A stretch of 64,000 nt of DNA from CAZABG01 sp964460985 (GTDB lineage: Bacteria > Chlamydiota > Chlamydiia > Chlamydiales > Parachlamydiaceae): contig CAYWQX010000005.1 in assembly GCA_964460985.1 (NCBI GenBank), positions 28,885-92,884 on the forward strand, written 5' to 3'. A model generated the notes under the pieces. The model was not told where the DNA came from. It saw only the letters and a list, made by a program, of their open reading frames with translations, and did no database searches. The stretch's first letter is position 1. Every line of letters starts with the position of its first letter. Shown piece by piece: positions 40,887 through 49,289 of the stretch. A program made the translations under genes and the position numbers.

Positions 40887-41431
40887 CTAATTTCTCCATA
40901 AGTTAAAAATTCATTAAAAAAGTCATCTCCCGAATCGGTTAAAAAAGAGTCGGGATGAAATTGCAGGCCATTTTGTTTGAGTGTTTTATGGCGGAGTCCC
41001 ATAATATAATCTTCTCCAAAAGCTGTCACTTCCAAACAGGAGGGGAGCCAATCGACGACGAGCGAATGATATCTTCCTACGGCCAAATTTTGCGGGAAAT
41101 GAAGAAAACGGTGGGTAATAACAGTTTTTTTCCCATGGCAAGGGAATTGGGCTTTCTTGAAATCGCCGCCGTGCGCTTTGGCAAGTATCTGATGACCGAG
41201 ACAGATACCCAGAAGGGGGGTTGTAGTTTCGGGAATGATTTTGAGAAGATTTGGAGCATCATCCGGATTTCCGGGTCCAGGTCCGATCACTACCCGATCG
41301 TAATCATTTAAGTTATAACTAGATCTTTTAACTTCTACGACAGCTCCCTGTTTTAAGAGAGCGTCGTAGATATTTCCGGTAAAAGAATCGAAGTGATCGA
41401 TTAAAAGAACTTTTAACGAGTGCGTGGGCAA
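40865..41431 (-). CDS. Class I glutamine amidotransferase (TrpG/PabA type)
   Basis: A 188-residue glutaminase subunit of the anthranilate / 4-amino-4-deoxychorismate synthase type, which takes ammonia from glutamine and passes it to a TrpE or PabB partner. The fold markers are LLIDHFDSFTGNIYDAL, GPGPGNPDDAP, nucleophile Cys77 in LLGICLGHQ and His159 in GLQFHPDSFLT. The usual third triad residue Glu of HPES is Asp161 here. No ATG fits; the reading starts with TTG at 41431, preceded by GGTGAT. It overlaps ndk upstream by 19 bases and the exported ndk downstream by 22. No synthase large subunit is in the window, so TrpG and PabA cannot be told apart. The last residues (about 178-188) are an unusual end created within the overlap. 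Confidence 0.85.
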   Translation of the reverse strand: MPTHSLKVLLIDHFDSFTGNIYDALLKQGAVVEVKRSSYNLNDYDRVVIGPGPGNPDDAPNLLKIIPETTTPLLGICLGHQILAKAHGGDFKKAQFPCHGKKTVITHRFLHFPQNLAVGRYHSLVVDWLPSCLEVTAFGEDYIMGLRHKTLKQNGLQFHPDSFLTDSGDDFFNEFLTYGEIRCLDGSC

Positions 41432-41844
41432 ATATCACCGTTTTGGAAGAAGAAAGAGATTTCGTTTTTGGCATTTTCAACGCTGTCAGAGCCGTGAACG
41501 GCATTTTCTTCGATGCTGCTTGCAAACTCGCGCCGGATAGTGCCCGCTTCCGATTTTTGCCAGTCGGTGGCGCCCATGATTTTACGGTTTTGCTGCACGG
41601 CGTTTTCGCCTTCCAAAGTCATCACCAGAACAGGGCCTGATGTCATAAATTTAACCAAATCGCGGTAAAAAGGGCGCTCTTTATGCACAGCGTAGAAATC
41701 TTCCGCCTGTTTTTGACTTAAATGCATCATTTTGGCCGCTACTATTTTAAGGCCGCCTTGCTCTAGCTTTTCAATAATCGATCCAATTTTGTTTTTGGAT
41801 ACAGCGTCAGGTTTTACGATTGATAAGGTTCTTTCTAAAGTCAT
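41413..41844 (-). CDS. ndk: Nucleoside diphosphate kinase (cytoplasmic)
   Basis: A 143-residue Ndk of normal length. It starts with MTLERTLSIVKPDAV and has FYAVHKERPFY, NRKIMGATDW, GTIRREF and the phosphohistidine His117 in ENAVHGSDS. It balances nucleoside triphosphate pools in the cytoplasm. A GGAG ribosome site lies 8 bases upstream of the ATG. It is the first gene of the overlapping trio ndk - amidotransferase - exported ndk and is divergent from pheT, with 74 bases between the starts that must hold both promoters. All catalytic residues are present. Confidence 0.95.
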   Translation of the reverse strand: MTLERTLSIVKPDAVSKNKIGSIIEKLEQGGLKIVAAKMMHLSQKQAEDFYAVHKERPFYRDLVKFMTSGPVLVMTLEGENAVQQNRKIMGATDWQKSEAGTIRREFASSIEENAVHGSDSVENAKNEISFFFQNGDICPRTR

Positions 41845-41918
41845 AACTTCTCCGTTTTAATGTAAATACAATAACTGATCCCTTGTCATCTATTCAATGA
41901 TTCTTCATATTTTTACCC

Positions 41919-44309
41919 ATGAAAGCACCTCTTAATTGGCTCAAAGAATTTATTGATATAACCCAATCTCCAAACCAGATCGGCAAGGTATTGACGAGTC
42001 TCGGTCTCGAAGTGGAGGGGATTGATTCTTTAAAACCGAACTTTACGAATGTGGTCATCGCTAAAGTTCTCTCGACAGAACCGCACCCGAATGCGGATAA
42101 ACTGACAATAGCTCAGGTTTCGGACGGCGATCAGACCTTCCAGGTTGTCTGCGGCGCGCCTAATTGCAGGGCCGGGATGAAGACCGCCCTTGCTAGAATC
42201 GGAGGCGATGTTGGACAGGGAGAGAACCAATTTAAAATAAAAAAGGCAAAAATCAGAGGCGTCGAATCGTTTGGCATGCTCTGCTCAGGAAAAGAGCTTG
42301 GAATTTCAGCGGAAGAGGATGGAATACTCGAATTTCCGGAAGTTGCCAAAGAGGGAACGGAGCTTGATCAATTGTATGGCGATACGATTTTTGAGATCGG
42401 CTTAACCCCTAATTTAAGCCACTGCATGTCGATTGTGGGAATTGCTCGCGAAATCAAAGCCGCTTTAAATTTAAAAATTAAAACAAATGAAGTTAAGCTC
42501 GAAGAAACAGGCTCGCCCTTTACTACAGCGGTTGAAGTGATCGACAAAGAGGGCTCTCCCCGTTACATGGCAAGAGGGGTAGAAGAGCTTAAAGTAGCCG
42601 CCTCTCCCGATTGGCTGAAACAAAAATTGGAATCGGTCGGCATTAGGTCTATCAATAATGTCGTCGACGTGACGAACCTTGTCATGATCGAGACGGGGCA
42701 GCCCCTTCATGCGTTTGACCTAGATAAAATCGAGGGGCAGAAGGTGATTGTAAGATCTGCTATAAAAAGCGAAACACTTTGTACACTCGATGGAAAAGAG
42801 AGAGAGCTAGAAGAAGGGATGCTCGTTATTGCAGACGCTCGAAAGCCTCTCGCGGTGGCTGGTGTGATGGGAGGAAAAGAGTCGGAAGTCTCTGATTCAA
42901 CCCGCCGAATTTTAATCGAATCGGCCTACTTTGACCCCTCTTCTGTCAGACGAACTTCCAAAAAATTAGCCCTTTCTTCAGATGCCTCTAAGCGATTTGA
43001 AAGAGGGGCAGATCCTCTGCAGGCAGAATATGCTCTTGCTAAAGCGGCTTCTCTGATCGCTGAGTTGACTGGAGGAAAAGTTCAAAAGGGGATAGCCGAT
43101 CTAAAAGCTAAAACGTTTGAACCGAAAATTATTATGGTTCGTTTAAGCCGTGTAAATGCTCTTTTAGGCACCCATATTAGCGCAAGTGAAGTGGAAAACA
43201 TTTTTTTAAGGCTTGGTTTTGAAGTTGAATTTGATGGAAGCGATCGTTTCACCGTAAAAGTTCCCACTTTTAGAGCCGATGTGAGCGAAGAAATTGACTT
43301 AGTTGAAGAGGTGGCCCGTCTGTATGGGTACGATAATATCAAAAGAGAGCCTGCCCGTTTTGAAGCTTCAAAAATGCCCCATGCGCCCCTTTATCTTTTC
43401 GAAAATGAAGTGAGAAGAAAGTTAATCGGCGAAGGACTGCAAGAATTCATCACCTGTGATCTTATCGGCCCATCAGCCCTTAAAATTGTGCAAGGCGATG
43501 AAAATCTTACCCTCGATACCATTAAAGTTTTAAATCCCGTCTCTCTTGAGCAATCGGTTTTGAGAACCTCGCTCCTACCCGGACTTCTCCAAGTCGTAAA
43601 GCATAATTTCGACCGGGAGTCTAAAGATATCGCCGGTTTTGAGGTGGGACGGGTGCATACCCGGGAAGGAGATAAGTTCGATGAAGAGGGAGTCGTAGGG
43701 ATCATCTTATCTGGCTCCTCCACTCCTCACTCCTATGATCCTAAACCTCAAGAATTTGATTTCAGGGATTTGAAAGGAATTCTTGAAAACTTTTTGGAGA
43801 TGCTAGGTATTCATAAATCCTCCTTTAGACCCTCGACGAATCCACAGCTGCATCCCGGAAGGCAAGCGGCCATTTTCGTCGGCGCTTTAGAAGTCGGCAT
43901 GTTCGGGGAGGTCCATCCTCAAGTGATAAGACGTTTGGATATCAATCAAAGAGTCTTCTATGCCGAACTGAATCTTACCGATCTCATGAAAGTAAGAACC
44001 AAGGATATCCGCTTTAAAGAGCTGTCCGTCTTTCCTGCCTCTGAAAGAGATTGGACGATTACCCTTCTTGAGAAAGCGCCTGTAGCTCAAGTCATGGATG
44101 CGATCAGGTCGGTTCCCTCTCAATTATTAGAGGCAGTTTATTTGTCAGACATGTATCGTAGCACTTCATTGGGTGCAGATAAAAAAAATGCCACCTTCCA
44201 TTTTGTTTACCGAGATCCCAAAGGGACGATTGAACAAGAGACGGTGGATAAAGAACACGAACGCATCATATCAAGCGCCCTCCATTTAATTACCGGCTGT
44301 TTGCCTTGA
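41919..44309 (+). CDS. pheT: Phenylalanine-tRNA ligase beta subunit
   Basis: A 796-residue protein with the full bacterial PheT domain order. It has an N-terminal segment MKAPLNWLKEFIDI, an EMAP-II-like tRNA-binding domain (~40-150, with HPNADKLTIAQVSDGDQ and VVCGAPN), B3/B4 domains (~210-400, SINNVVDVTNLVMIETGQPLHAFD and AGVMGG), B5 (~405-475), the catalytic-like core (~490-690, RTSLLPGLLQVVKHN) and a C-terminal anticodon-binding (FDX-ACB) domain (~700-796, KELSVFPASERDWTITL). With PheS, encoded elsewhere, it charges tRNA-Phe. No clear ribosome site precedes the ATG. The next gene begins 11 bases after its stop, so the two are probably co-transcribed. Confidence 0.97.
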   Translation: MKAPLNWLKEFIDITQSPNQIGKVLTSLGLEVEGIDSLKPNFTNVVIAKVLSTEPHPNADKLTIAQVSDGDQTFQVVCGAPNCRAGMKTALARIGGDVGQGENQFKIKKAKIRGVESFGMLCSGKELGISAEEDGILEFPEVAKEGTELDQLYGDTIFEIGLTPNLSHCMSIVGIAREIKAALNLKIKTNEVKLEETGSPFTTAVEVIDKEGSPRYMARGVEELKVAASPDWLKQKLESVGIRSINNVVDVTNLVMIETGQPLHAFDLDKIEGQKVIVRSAIKSETLCTLDGKERELEEGMLVIADARKPLAVAGVMGGKESEVSDSTRRILIESAYFDPSSVRRTSKKLALSSDASKRFERGADPLQAEYALAKAASLIAELTGGKVQKGIADLKAKTFEPKIIMVRLSRVNALLGTHISASEVENIFLRLGFEVEFDGSDRFTVKVPTFRADVSEEIDLVEEVARLYGYDNIKREPARFEASKMPHAPLYLFENEVRRKLIGEGLQEFITCDLIGPSALKIVQGDENLTLDTIKVLNPVSLEQSVLRTSLLPGLLQVVKHNFDRESKDIAGFEVGRVHTREGDKFDEEGVVGIILSGSSTPHSYDPKPQEFDFRDLKGILENFLEMLGIHKSSFRPSTNPQLHPGRQAAIFVGALEVGMFGEVHPQVIRRLDINQRVFYAELNLTDLMKVRTKDIRFKELSVFPASERDWTITLLEKAPVAQVMDAIRSVPSQLLEAVYLSDMYRSTSLGADKKNATFHFVYRDPKGTIEQETVDKEHERIISSALHLITGCLP

Positions 44310-44320
44310 AGGAGATCCTC

Positions 44321-45199
44321 ATGAAAAATAGAAAGAAACTCATTTTAGCCTTAGTTCTCTTAAGCGGATGCCAAAGAGAGCAGTATGTACAAGAGCCCTA
44401 TGAAGTGGTGGATGAAACCTACGTCCATAAATACGGAATGGAAGTCACACCCCAGGAATGGCAGAATCGGGGGGAGCATGGCCAAAGAATCACCACTTTG
44501 AAAAACGGGGTTACTGTCACTGAAAACTACAGTTTTGGCAAGCTCGACGGTCCTAAAACCTATACATTCCCTTATTCGAGTACGATCCAGAAAATTGAGA
44601 CGCACTCGCAAGGCGAGCTTATTCAGGAGGAACACAGCAATATCGATGGCAAGCCCTATCAAAAAGTAGAGTTTCTTGGAAATAACAGCAAACGTATCAC
44701 AAACTGGTATAGCGAAGGCCATCCTCAATCGGTAGAAGAGTTTGACGGTGATATGCTCGCAAAAGGAGATTACTACACGATAGAGGGCGCTCAAGAATCT
44801 CATGTGGTAGACCTGAATGGGGAGAGAACCAACCGCGATGCTCAAGGGAAACTTCTCTCAAGAGATACCATTGTGAATGGACAGCTTTATGAAAGAACCA
44901 CTCTTTGGCCGAACAATACTCCTAAAGAGGTGACTTCCTACAAAAACGGCAAAATTCACGGACACAAAAGAAGTTATAGTGAAGACGGCTCTCCGGTTTC
45001 CGATGAAACATGGGTTGACGGCCTTCAAAGCGGTATGACAATCCTATATATCAATGGTGAAAAGTATTCCGAAGTGCCGTACAGAAACGGCGTTAAAATC
45101 GGCGTGGAGAAAAGATATAAAGATGGCCATCAACTCTTTGAAGAGATTACCTGGATCGATGGCGTGCAAGATGGCCCATCGCGCACCTATTTAAAATAA
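44321..45199 (+). CDS. YwqK/MORN-like repeat lipoprotein
   Basis: The start is the ATG at 44321, placed 7 bases after a strong GAAGGAG ribosome site that overlaps the pheT stop; an upstream in-frame TTG at 44306 is inside that site and is rejected. The 292-residue protein has a lipoprotein leader MKNRKKLILALVLLSGC with Cys17 as the lipid site. The body is built of ~20-23-residue strand repeats of the YwqK/MORN-variant kind (NGKIHGHKRSYSEDGSPVSDETWVDGLQSG, split units at G..Y..G). The role is unknown; related proteins are sometimes listed as YwqK-family antitoxins, but nothing here shows a toxin. The position after pheT recalls a conserved chlamydial arrangement, which I state from memory. A hairpin terminator follows. 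Confidence 0.85.
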   Translation: MKNRKKLILALVLLSGCQREQYVQEPYEVVDETYVHKYGMEVTPQEWQNRGEHGQRITTLKNGVTVTENYSFGKLDGPKTYTFPYSSTIQKIETHSQGELIQEEHSNIDGKPYQKVEFLGNNSKRITNWYSEGHPQSVEEFDGDMLAKGDYYTIEGAQESHVVDLNGERTNRDAQGKLLSRDTIVNGQLYERTTLWPNNTPKEVTSYKNGKIHGHKRSYSEDGSPVSDETWVDGLQSGMTILYINGEKYSEVPYRNGVKIGVEKRYKDGHQLFEEITWIDGVQDGPSRTYLK

Positions 45200-45211
45200 A
45201 TTATCTTTTTT

Positions 45212-45242
45212 ATCCTCTCCAAGGAGAATCCCTGGAGAGGAT
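45212..45242. terminator. Hairpin terminator between convergent genes
   Basis: A perfect 10-base stem, ATCCTCTCCA at 45212-45221 pairing with TGGAGAGGAT at 45233-45242, lies between the YwqK-like gene and the convergent gene ending at 45252. The T-rich run before the stem serves the - strand and the ATTTCTGTTA after it serves the + strand, so it can work in both directions. Confidence 0.8.
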
Positions 45243-45251
45243 TTCTGTTAC

Positions 45252-45740
45252 TTAAAAACTCCAGAGCTCTTCCATGACAGCCGTAAATTCCCCGTTTTCA
45301 AGCGTATACTTTTTTTGCATCACCGGCATCTCGTTCATATCGTAAAGGGTCACCCCGTCGAAAGGATCGCCCCATTCTTTCAAGCTGATTTTATGGTAGG
45401 CCACCGGTATCATTTGGGGGGTAAGATAGTGGCATAAAGAACATTTTTCCCCTCTAAACTCATACTTCTCAATCAAGACCACTCGATCATCCTGGTTTCG
45501 AAGAAGGCTTTGGTTTTCAGAGAGGGGAATCTTAAGCCAACTTGCCTGGCGCGGGTCCTTCAGCGCTCGAAAATCAAAGAGATTAGAATCGTAGATTACC
45601 CTTTGATAAGCTCCTTGATGATACTCTTCGACGGAGTATCTTTTGTGATAAGGATCTACCACGATTTTGTAGCGATCTCCTGCCTCTCTTCCATAAGGTT
45701 TGCCTTCTTTCCAATAGTAGTTTTTGAATGTTCTAATCAT
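45252..45740 (-). CDS. Protein of unknown function, 162 residues
   Basis: I do not recognise this family. The 162-residue product has no signal peptide or membrane helix. It is rich in aromatic residues and beta-prone strands, with a CSLCHY motif near residues 97-102 whose two cysteines could bind a metal. Reading starts at ATG 45740 (MIRTFKNYYWKEGKPYG); no clear ribosome site is seen. It is convergent with the YwqK-like gene, from which the hairpin at 45212 separates it. The 133 bases upstream, to 45873, hold the start regions of this gene and of the small gene on the other strand and nothing else I can name. Confidence 0.6.
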   Translation of the reverse strand: MIRTFKNYYWKEGKPYGREAGDRYKIVVDPYHKRYSVEEYHQGAYQRVIYDSNLFDFRALKDPRQASWLKIPLSENQSLLRNQDDRVVLIEKYEFRGEKCSLCHYLTPQMIPVAYHKISLKEWGDPFDGVTLYDMNEMPVMQKKYTLENGEFTAVMEELWSF

Positions 45741-45873
45741 AAGGAATTATCGTACCGAAAGGTGGCAAAAAGGTGTTCTCCTTTCTTTATTAAAAGTTTT
45801 AAGCGCCTCATTCTAAATTAGTAACGGTTGGCATGTTCTATGCATACAAATCTTAAAAGGAGGGCTAAATCCT

Positions 45874-46053
45874 ATGACAAAAGCCCAGCTTCTACAGAAG
45901 ATTGCAAGACTCGAATCGATGAATGACCAGTTAGCCACGGAAGTGGAACATGTGGACCGTCTCATGAAGATGCTTGGATTTTCGGAAGGTCTTAAAAGTG
46001 TCAAATTGACTGCGCAAGAAATCATAGACAATGGATTGATGGAAGAAAATTAA
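45874..46053 (+). CDS. Small 59-residue coiled-coil-like protein of unknown function
   Basis: A short reading frame of 59 codons with a strong AAAAGGAGGG ribosome site 8-9 bases before the ATG. The product is mostly helical: residues 1-34 (MTKAQLLQKIARLESMNDQL and on) have a heptad-like pattern of Leu, Ile and Met and suggest a short coiled coil. A GFSEGLKSVK turn and a second helix ending in MEEN follow. The next gene starts 38 bases later with its own AAGGAAG site, so the two may form an operon. The good ribosome site, helical pattern and lack of a competing frame make it a likely real gene. I cannot name a family. Confidence 0.7.
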   Translation: MTKAQLLQKIARLESMNDQLATEVEHVDRLMKMLGFSEGLKSVKLTAQEIIDNGLMEEN

Positions 46054-46091
46054 AATTTATTATAGACTATCCCAAGCCAAAAAGGAAGTCT

Positions 46092-46427
46092 ATGACAAAT
46101 GCGATTCAATGGGGACCTTACACCACACCTATAGTTGTTAGGGAGGTGTCGGATGGTTTATCGGTCCATCGTCAAAAATTCACTCAAAAAAAATTCAATG
46201 TCGATAGCGAACTTACGATTGAGCAATTTAATAAGCTTTTCAATGAATACAGCCAAATTATTCGTAAGAATGTGGGAAAATCTTTTACCGCGGCTGAAGT
46301 AAACATCAGAGAGCCTTTGCAGTTTAATGCTCTTTTCAAGACTTTGAATTGTTACCTTGTAACTTATAACCTTGTATTGAAGCGGGAAGGCATGTTCTAT
46401 CGAGTAGAGTCTAAGGGTAGCTCATAG
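46092..46427 (+). CDS. Protein of unknown function, 111 residues
   Basis: A 111-residue soluble protein with an AAAGGAAG ribosome site just upstream of the ATG. It has no signal peptide or membrane segment. It begins with a beta-rich part (MTNAIQWGPYTTPIVVREVS) followed by helices (LTIEQFNKLFNEYSQIIRKN) and a strand-rich end (YLVTYNLVLKREGMFYRVE). I do not recognise it. It follows the 59-residue gene by 38 bases on the same strand. Its 3' end overlaps that of the convergent TolC gene by 17 bases. Confidence 0.65.
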   Translation: MTNAIQWGPYTTPIVVREVSDGLSVHRQKFTQKKFNVDSELTIEQFNKLFNEYSQIIRKNVGKSFTAAEVNIREPLQFNALFKTLNCYLVTYNLVLKREGMFYRVESKGSS

Positions 46428-47973
46428 GATTTGCAAATAAGATCTCCCCGTTGCAGTCATTGGTTGCAATGAGAGTGCCTGTCAAAAAGCGAAGGCGTGC
46501 AATACCTTGATAGTATTGCCGCCTTAAATCAATCACAGTCAATTTAGCATTTGCGAGCCTTGTCTCAAAATCGAGTAAAAAGAATACGTTTCCGAAGCCC
46601 TCTACAAGCCGTTTAGATTCGTTATCCAAGTTTAACTGGTTTTTTTGGACTGCGATCTCCGCTTCTCTAATTTGTCCAATTAGAGCGATCTGATTATTCA
46701 ACGTTTGCAAGATTTCGGTGGCAGTAGATTGTTTGATCAAGGTTGTTCTTAAGATCGTTTGCGATAAATTAGAGCGCTGCTGCCTTAAAAAACCTTCTGC
46801 CTGGTCATTGTGGAGAGGGAATGAAACCTGCACACCCATGCTTAAGTTCGTGTTGTTATTTTTCCCGTAAAAAGGTGAGCCCGGGTTTACAAAAGCCGGT
46901 TGATAAAAGGGAGAGATTAAGTAAGAGCTGCTAGAGAGGGTATTCGTACGAGTATTATTGGTTTGAACAGTGCCAAAAAAATCTACCTGAGGAAGGGTTT
47001 GGTTTTCTGCGCCAATCACGAGACTATTAAAAGCTTTCTCTCGATCAAGCGAAGCTAATATATCAAATCTTCGTTCAATCCCAAGATTGACGAGAGGATC
47101 TTTTGCCCCCATGAGTTTGTCTTCAGTTAAAGTCACGGGAGGCAGCACATCTTCTGCTTTAAACGAGAGATCTAAGTTCGCACATTGAGTGGAGGGGGCA
47201 AGTCCAGTGTAGAAGACAAGCTGCCTTTTATTTGAGTATAAAGCGCCTTCTGCATTAATCAGAAACTGTCTTTGCTGAGCGATAGTAGCAAGCGGTTGGT
47301 TGATATCGGTGGCAGCGATTTCACCCCCCTCAATCAGTTTTCGGACCATTCCGATAATTTTTTCAAGACGCTCGATCGACTCTTTAAGAATACTTACATT
47401 TAATTCGCTTGCAGCGACATCCCAATAGGTGTTAACGGTGTTTAAGATATCATTTGAGATGCTTTGAAGAGTATCCCATTGGACCGCATTCAGCTCGTGA
47501 AAGGCCGCTTTTTCATACTGGGTGTTATAGCTATTTAAAAAATTTCTTAAAATAGGCTGTGTGACTTGAAAGGTTACTTGCGAAGCTCTTCCGATCCCGG
47601 CAGTCGGGCTTGTAAAGTTTTCGACAAGACCGCTCACATTAAATGAGGTGCCGGCTCTTGTTACTTTTGATAGGGAGCCTTGATAGAGGGAGGCATCCCC
47701 GCTGAATGAGGTAGAGGGAGGGCTTTGATAAAATCGATAAAAATTGTCTTGCAAGCTTTGATCGAAGAGGGGATCAAAAGGGCCTCCCGCTTCTCTTAAG
47801 ACCCCTTCTTGTTTATCAATATCGAGAATGGAGATTTCGACCTGTTTTTGGTTGTTTAATGTACTGATAATAGCATCTCTTAAAGTAATCGGTTGAGGGG
47901 AGTCGGGCAGGGACGCAGAATAAAGAGAGGTAAAACAAATAAACAAGCAAAGTGTACGAGAGAAATAAACCAC
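46411..47973 (-). CDS. TolC-family outer-membrane protein of the peptide exporter
   Basis: A 520-residue outer-membrane channel protein that starts at a GTG (47973). The leader MVYFSRTLCLFICFTSLYSA ends in Ser-Ala and looks like a Sec signal without a lipobox, unlike the TolC-type lipoprotein at 38981. The body has the two-fold helical hairpin pattern of the family: AIISTLNNQKQVEISILDIDKQ at the start of one half and GIERRFDILASLDREKAF at the other, with PLHNDQAEGFLRQQRSNL near the end. It is 85 bases downstream of an HlyD gene on the same strand and closes a five-gene exporter set. It should be the exit duct for peptides pumped by the ABC proteins at 49290-54319. Confidence 0.88.
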   Translation of the reverse strand: MVYFSRTLCLFICFTSLYSASLPDSPQPITLRDAIISTLNNQKQVEISILDIDKQEGVLREAGGPFDPLFDQSLQDNFYRFYQSPPSTSFSGDASLYQGSLSKVTRAGTSFNVSGLVENFTSPTAGIGRASQVTFQVTQPILRNFLNSYNTQYEKAAFHELNAVQWDTLQSISNDILNTVNTYWDVAASELNVSILKESIERLEKIIGMVRKLIEGGEIAATDINQPLATIAQQRQFLINAEGALYSNKRQLVFYTGLAPSTQCANLDLSFKAEDVLPPVTLTEDKLMGAKDPLVNLGIERRFDILASLDREKAFNSLVIGAENQTLPQVDFFGTVQTNNTRTNTLSSSSYLISPFYQPAFVNPGSPFYGKNNNTNLSMGVQVSFPLHNDQAEGFLRQQRSNLSQTILRTTLIKQSTATEILQTLNNQIALIGQIREAEIAVQKNQLNLDNESKRLVEGFGNVFFLLDFETRLANAKLTVIDLRRQYYQGIARLRFLTGTLIATNDCNGEILFANPMSYP

Positions 47974-48058
47974 AAATTAATAATTCACTTTTTTCTTCTT
48001 TCTAGCAATTAAGTTCTTAAATATCAAGATCGGTATGTAGATTGAACTGCACTTACGA

Positions 48059-49288
48059 TCAATTCAAGTTAAAGAAGTAATAAAAGGGAGACGTTCTTCC
48101 CGAGATTCCTTTTACTATAAAAACGGTTCCATTTGAGATCTCGAAGGGGGGGCCTCCGCTCGAAGTCCATCGATACCCGGAGGGTGAAGAGGGGTCTTTT
48201 TCTGCTCGGATGATGATTCGTGTCATCGTTTTGTTTCCTTGCGTCAGATATTTTACAATGCCTTCATTCTGAATCAAGGTATTAATATTTTCTATCGATA
48301 CAGGGTACTCAGAAACCTCTTCTACATACCCAATGATCGTGCCATACTTTTCTGAATCGATATTGGTAGGTTGAATCTCAACGCGGGTATTTAGCTGGAT
48401 CATTTTCCCTAAGGCCGCAGGCAGATAGGCAATAAAGATCTGCTCGCCCTGGGCGGGTTCAATCTTCGCAAGCGTATTGCCGATCGAGACTTTAGAGCCC
48501 TCCGAAGTGAGTATTTCGAGAAGCACTCCTTTTATGGGGCTTACAACTTGCTTAGCATCTGTCTCTACTCTAAGAAGCTCTAGTTCTAAGATTTGAGTTT
48601 GAAGCGCCATCTCTTTCTTTACTAGTTCTTCCTTTCGATGACCTTTTGCCAAAAATGCGTCAATTTGCGAAAGGCTGACTTTTGTTTTTTGAATCGCAAT
48701 TTTTCTTTCCGACAAGATGTTCTCAATCGCTTGAAGATCCTGCACCCCTAAAAGGCCGCTCTCATAGAGGATCTGTTTTTTCTTTAACTCCTCCTCTAAA
48801 GTAATCAGGCTATTTTCAAGTTCTTTTAAGTTCTTTTGGGCAGCCTCTTTTTGCTTAAGATAGGCTAATTTCGAGGCCTCCTCCTCTTTTTGAACCTGTT
48901 TCTTGAGTTCGTTGAGCTCTTGGGTGAGTTTTTGGACCTCTCTTTTACGATTTTCGAATTTTAGATTGTTTTGCGGATTTACAATTTCGATCAGAGGAGT
49001 TTCAGGAAAGACTTGTTCATTCACTTTAACAAAAATTTTGGATACGAATCCATCCGATTTTGTTTGGACTGATACAAGCCCCTCTTTATTGAGGATGATC
49101 CCAAAACCGTCTATTAGGAAGGGGATAAATCCAAAAAACATCCATAGGATAGTGATAAGAATAAGTAATATTAAAGGGATGAGGACGAAGAACTTATTAT
49201 ATACCGGGGGCTGAAAAGGCTCTTCAATCTCCGTGTTAGAATGGATATTTTCCGGAGGGGGAGCGTCACTTTTTTTCTTTTCGTCCAT
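48059..49288 (-). CDS. HlyD-family secretion protein, NHLM bacteriocin-system type (copy 2)
   Basis: A 409-residue adaptor with a short cytoplasmic start, one membrane helix at about residues 33-56 (FVLIPLILLILITILWMFFG), lipoyl half VQTKSDGFVSKIFVKVNEQV, a long coiled coil (~100-220, KVQKLTQELNELKKQVQKEEE-like heptads), the second half VVSPIKGVLLEILTSEG and a C-terminal beta domain. It has the overall form of the secretion protein of NHLM-type bacteriocin exporters. It starts one base after the stop of the ABC gene and is the partner of the similar adaptor at 54312. The two share pattern but are clearly diverged, so they may form a mixed adaptor ring or each serve one ABC protein. Confidence 0.88.
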   Translation of the reverse strand: MDEKKKSDAPPPENIHSNTEIEEPFQPPVYNKFFVLIPLILLILITILWMFFGFIPFLIDGFGIILNKEGLVSVQTKSDGFVSKIFVKVNEQVFPETPLIEIVNPQNNLKFENRKREVQKLTQELNELKKQVQKEEEASKLAYLKQKEAAQKNLKELENSLITLEEELKKKQILYESGLLGVQDLQAIENILSERKIAIQKTKVSLSQIDAFLAKGHRKEELVKKEMALQTQILELELLRVETDAKQVVSPIKGVLLEILTSEGSKVSIGNTLAKIEPAQGEQIFIAYLPAALGKMIQLNTRVEIQPTNIDSEKYGTIIGYVEEVSEYPVSIENINTLIQNEGIVKYLTQGNKTMTRIIIRAEKDPSSPSGYRWTSSGGPPFEISNGTVFIVKGISGRTSPFYYFFNLN

Positions 49289-49289
49289 A

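Noticed and set aside
44306..44320. Upstream TTG as start of the YwqK-like lipoprotein.
   Set aside because: It lies within the GAAGGAG ribosome site of the ATG at 44321, and the ATG gives a proper lipoprotein leader.
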